Shown one piece after another: positions 31,794 to 33,952 of a DNA stretch of 33,952 nt. The translations under genes and the position numbers were made by a program. The DNA comes from Candidatus Bathyarchaeota archaeon (GTDB lineage Archaea > Thermoproteota > Bathyarchaeia > TCS64): assembly GCA_026014875.1 (NCBI GenBank), contig JAOZHO010000038.1:1-33952 (forward strand). The letters are read 5' to 3'. The notes below the pieces were generated by a model. The model ran no database searches. It was given only the letters and a program-made list of their open reading frames with translations, and was not told the DNA's origin. Each line of letters begins with the position of its first letter. Within the stretch, counting starts at the first letter, position 1.

Positions 31794-32615
31794 GTGAGTG
31801 TTCTGGCGGGGGTGAAGGATATATCCGACGGGTCCATGGTGTATCCGGGCGGGATTGTGTTGGCGAGGGCTGTTTCTGTGGTGGGTTTTAAGGACTCGGG
31901 TAAGACGAGGGTGGTGGTGGCTCTCGTGGGGGAGCTGGTGGGTAGAGGTTTCAGGGTGGGGACGTTGAAGCATACTGCGGAGAGCGTTCTTCTTGATACT
32001 CCGGGTAAGGATTCTTGGCGTCATAGGGAGGCGGGTTCGGTGGCGACGGGGATTCTCCATGGGAGGGGCTCGGCTTTGTTCCTTGATAGGGTCTTGACGG
32101 TGCGGGAGGCGGTTGTTAGGTTGGGGGAGCTGGATTTCGTGGTGACGGAGGGGTTTAAGTCGGTGGGATCGATGGCGAAGCTCATCGTTCCTCGGGTGGA
32201 GGGGGAGGTGGGGGAGTTGTCTAATGGGTTGGAGATCGGGATAGTGGATGTGGATGGGAGGGGTGTCCGGGGCGGGGGTGGGGTCCAAGTGATTCCCCTG
32301 GGGGATGCGGGTGGCCTTGCCGATGTGGTGGAGGAGAGGGCGTTCCCGGTTCTCCCTGGTCTCGATTGCCGGGGCTGTGAGTTTGATTCTTGTCTGGAGT
32401 TTGGGAGGGCGCTCTTGGCGGGGGAGGCGGAGCTGGGGGCGTGTGTGGGTTTCGGGTCGGGGTTCAGTCTGAGGGTGGACGGGGAGGAGGTGGCGCTCGG
32501 GCCGTCTGTCCAGGATGTCACGAGGAGTGTGGTGCTGGATCTTTTGTCGTCGTTTGAGGGGGTAGGGCGGCTTGGGCGTGTGGAGATTAGCTTCGAGGTG
32601 GGTGACGGGGTTTGA
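31794..32615 (+). CDS. Archaeal MobB-like GTP-binding protein with C-terminal Fe-S motif
   Basis: A 273-residue protein for late molybdopterin or tungstopterin cofactor steps. The N-terminal part is MobB-like: the P-loop GFKDSGKT (residues 31-38), RGFRVGTLKHT, and LDFVVTEGFKS. The C-terminal part carries C192-x2-C195-x4-C200-x16-C217 within LPGLDCRGCEFDSCLEFGRA, the cysteine spacing of the [4Fe-4S] domain found in CdhE/AcsC-type corrinoid proteins. The start is uncertain: GTG 31794 as given, or ATG 31836, which would place the P-loop near residue 17 as in other MobB proteins. Codon use is strongly G/T-ending. The XPF gene overlaps its stop codon. Confidence 0.82.
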   Translation: MSVLAGVKDISDGSMVYPGGIVLARAVSVVGFKDSGKTRVVVALVGELVGRGFRVGTLKHTAESVLLDTPGKDSWRHREAGSVATGILHGRGSALFLDRVLTVREAVVRLGELDFVVTEGFKSVGSMAKLIVPRVEGEVGELSNGLEIGIVDVDGRGVRGGGGVQVIPLGDAGGLADVVEERAFPVLPGLDCRGCEFDSCLEFGRALLAGEAELGACVGFGSGFSLRVDGEEVALGPSVQDVTRSVVLDLLSSFEGVGRLGRVEISFEVGDGV

Positions 32616-33343
32616 GTGAGGGTCTGCGGATATGCGTTGACAGTAATGAGGCGTCGGGGCGCCGGGATATCGTGAATTATCTCAGGTTGGCGGGGTTCCA
32701 GGTGGACGTGCAGAAGCTGGATGTCTGCGATTACGTTGTCTCGGATCGCTGTGGGGTGGAGCGTAAGTCCGTGGGGGATTTTCTGGGGAGCATGAGGGAT
32801 GGGCGTTTGTTCAGTCAGGCGGGGGATATGGCTCGGGTGTATGAGAAGCCTGTGCTGGTGTTGGAGGGGAGTTTGTCTCGGGCGTTCAGCAGGAGTCGGA
32901 TGAGGCCTGCGTCTGTGTATGGGGCGTTGGCGAGTCTGGCGTTGGATTATGGTTTGTCGGTGATTCCGACGGTGGGTCCTGATGGGACGGCTGTGTTGTT
33001 GCATCGGTTGGCGTATCGGGAGCAGGTGAAGGAGGAGAGGCGTGTGCAGTTGAGGAGCGTGCGGAGGGATCTGCCGCCGCATCAGCAGCAGGTGTTCCTG
33101 TTGTCGGGGCTGCCCCAGGTGGGGACGACGTTGGCGGAGGAGTTGTTGGGGGTGTTTGATTCTCCGTTCAGGGTGTTGGAGGAGTTTGCGTCGGCGGAGG
33201 TGCGTGTGTCTGCGTCGGGTAAGACGAGGAGGTTGTTGGGGGCGTTGGCGGATGTGCGGGGTGTGGGGCCTGTGATCGTGGGGCGGGTTCAGGGTGTGTT
33301 GAATGGGTCTTATCGGGAGCTGTGCGAGCTGGGTGAGGGTTGA
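32612..33343 (+). CDS. xpf: XPF/ERCC4-family structure-specific nuclease with HhH domain
   Basis: A 243-residue DNA repair nuclease of the XPF/Mus81 type, cutting branched or flap DNA as a homodimer, usually with PCNA. The nuclease domain has the hallmark GVERKSVGDFLGSMRDGRLF (E50, R51, K52, D56), preceded by the Asp of VCDYVV. The C-terminal tandem helix-hairpin-helix part reads LSGLPQVGTTLAEELL and LADVRGVGPVIVGRVQ. There is no helicase domain, as in crenarchaeal XPF and unlike euryarchaeal Hef. The start is a TTG inside the stop of the MobB gene (TTGA overlap). Third positions are G or T almost throughout. Confidence 0.93.
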   Translation: MSEGLRICVDSNEASGRRDIVNYLRLAGFQVDVQKLDVCDYVVSDRCGVERKSVGDFLGSMRDGRLFSQAGDMARVYEKPVLVLEGSLSRAFSRSRMRPASVYGALASLALDYGLSVIPTVGPDGTAVLLHRLAYREQVKEERRVQLRSVRRDLPPHQQQVFLLSGLPQVGTTLAEELLGVFDSPFRVLEEFASAEVRVSASGKTRRLLGALADVRGVGPVIVGRVQGVLNGSYRELCELGEG

Positions 33344-33394
33344 CGGGGTCAGCGGAAACGCTTTAATCGTGTGTCTTCCGTGGGGTTGTTGCGA

Positions 33395-33467
33395 GGGCCC
33401 GTAGCAGAGTGGATAATGCGTCGGCCTCCGAAGCCGGAGATCATGGGTTCAAATCCCATCGGGCCCG
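33395..33467 (+). tRNA. tRNA-Arg (anticodon CCG)
   Basis: The acceptor stem GGGCCCG (33395-33401) pairs with CGGGCCC (33460-33466), with discriminator G and no encoded CCA. The anticodon stem TCGGC/GCCGG holds the loop CTCCGAA, so the anticodon is CCG (codon CGG). The T arm is ATGGG-TTCAAAT-CCCAT. There is no intron. A TATA-like CTTTAATC at 33361-33368 lies about 30 bases upstream, and a T-run follows immediately (33469-33475). Confidence 0.95.
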
Positions 33468-33491
33468 CTTTTTTTCTTCTGTTGTGGTGGG

Positions 33492-33590
33492 GTGTTTGGG
33501 GTGTTTTTTGGGGGTGTTTTTGGTTTTGGGTTGTTTTTCTGGTTTGTTTTGGTGTTGTTTTGGTACTGTTTAGCTACTGAATAGCTACTG
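33492..33590 (+). repeat. Shared tail element, copy B
   Basis: A G/T-rich tail after tRNA-Arg containing GTGTTTGGGGTGTTTTT (33492-33508) and GCTACTGAATAGCTACTG (33573-33590). Both are identical to blocks downstream of the MtrH-like gene on the opposite strand at 12661-12645 and 12621-12604, in the same order after a T-run. In this copy the 18-base block is preceded by TA, making TAGCTACTG-AA-TAGCTACTG, a doubled nonamer. Confidence 0.7.
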
Positions 33591-33952
33591 TTTTGCTTGA
33601 GGGGTTGGTGGGGGTGGTTTCCGGGTGTTTTTAGGGTTCTTTTCGGTGTTTGGCGGGTTTTTCACGGGTGGTTGGTGTACCTCCCTTTCTCCTATTGTTG
33701 GGGTGGCGTTTTCGGGCCTCGTTTTAATGTAGGGGGTCGCGGAACCTGTTGACCGACGTTTTTTTTGGGGGATAATTGTTTCCCTGCATGTTGATGCGGG
33801 GTGTGGTTGATATGTTGGCGGAGTTTAGCACTTGTTTTATCTTCACTTTTTCTCTAATATCTGAGTGGGGAACGGCTGCATTAATTTCTAAACGCTCTAG
33901 TGCGCGAGGCCGTCGAGTACGGGCTATCTGTTCACGGGTGAAATAGTTTCCA
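33591..33952. other. G/T-rich intergenic stretch with undecided partial frames at the window edge
   Basis: No firm gene. Two overlapping possibilities reach the right edge. On the minus strand a frame without a stop runs from the window end to a TAA at 33726-33724 (about 75 codons, including REQIARTRRPRALERLEINA), which could be the tail of a gene starting beyond the window. On the plus strand an ATG at 33788 opens a frame of about 50 codons. The G/T-rich composition makes chance frames likely. Confidence 0.3.

Noticed and set aside
32021-33082. A long open frame on the minus strand across the MobB and XPF genes
   Set aside because: It is antisense to two genes with clear motifs (P-loop, VERK nuclease site) and is rich in Pro, Arg, Thr and Ser, as expected from the complement of G/T-rich codons.
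1824-33467. Near-identical 3' halves of tRNA-Ile and tRNA-Arg (2 differences in 29 bases)
   Set aside because: The two differences are a compensated base pair, and GGGCCCG acceptor stems are usual for both tRNAs in archaea, so common ancestry or convergence explains it without a special event.
1-33952. CRISPR array, transposase, integrase or prophage genes
   Set aside because: No regularly spaced repeat and no DDE, tyrosine or serine recombinase motifs seen; the AT-rich islet at 11.0-11.9 kb is the only sign of transfer.

Overview
The window is chromosomal DNA from an archaeon, most probably an uncultured TACK-type lineage close to Bathyarchaeia. TATA-like boxes lie 25-30 bases ahead of several genes and many transcripts look leaderless. 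An H4MPT-type methyltransferase (MtrH family), an archaeal MobB, a beta-CASP RNase J-type protein and a short helicase-less XPF nuclease are all present; the short XPF is typical of TACK archaea, whereas euryarchaea usually carry Hef. The lineage is inference; no rRNA gene is present. There are two tRNA genes (Ile-GAT, Arg-CCG), and no CRISPR array, insertion sequence or prophage.

Left part (1-12.4 kb): a metallo-beta-lactamase-fold hydrolase; a Cys-rich HTH regulator divergent from an internally deleted cysteine synthase remnant, with a four-fold GTTAAM array between them; tRNA-Ile; two small unknown genes; an LDH2-type dehydrogenase next to an RraA-type aldolase; a SAM-hydrolase family protein lacking the usual catalytic His; a ROK sugar kinase; a cupin; argH; a D-aminoacylase-type amidohydrolase; an AT-rich islet with a tail-to-tail wHTH/RelE-like pair preceded by a perfect palindrome; and a dUTPase.

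Middle part (12.4-22.5 kb): a one-carbon module (MtrH-like methyltransferase, UroD-like methyltransferase, corrinoid protein), probably demethylating a methoxylated or methylated substrate and passing the methyl group to tetrahydromethanopterin; a nucleoside deaminase; a set of UGM-like flavoprotein, GT2 and UbiA prenyltransferase that suggests polyprenyl-linked sugar or lipid chemistry; and a compact four-gene membrane operon (19410-22422) that I cannot assign. It alternates bitopic proteins carrying a soluble domain with polytopic proteins and is the best candidate here for an undescribed system.

Right part (22.6-34 kb): a helical unknown and an NTF2-like protein; two head-to-head pairs of U32-family proteins with the cysteine patterns of the [4Fe-4S] proteins UbiU and UbiV; an FGGY sugar kinase; a small membrane protein; the RNase J-like protein; an archaeal MobB with a C-terminal Fe-S motif; XPF; and tRNA-Arg. 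From about 30 kb to the end the + strand is strongly G+T-rich whichever strand is coding. A T-rich tail after tRNA-Arg shares two blocks of 17 and 18 identical bases, in the same order, with the region downstream of the MtrH-like gene 21 kb away.
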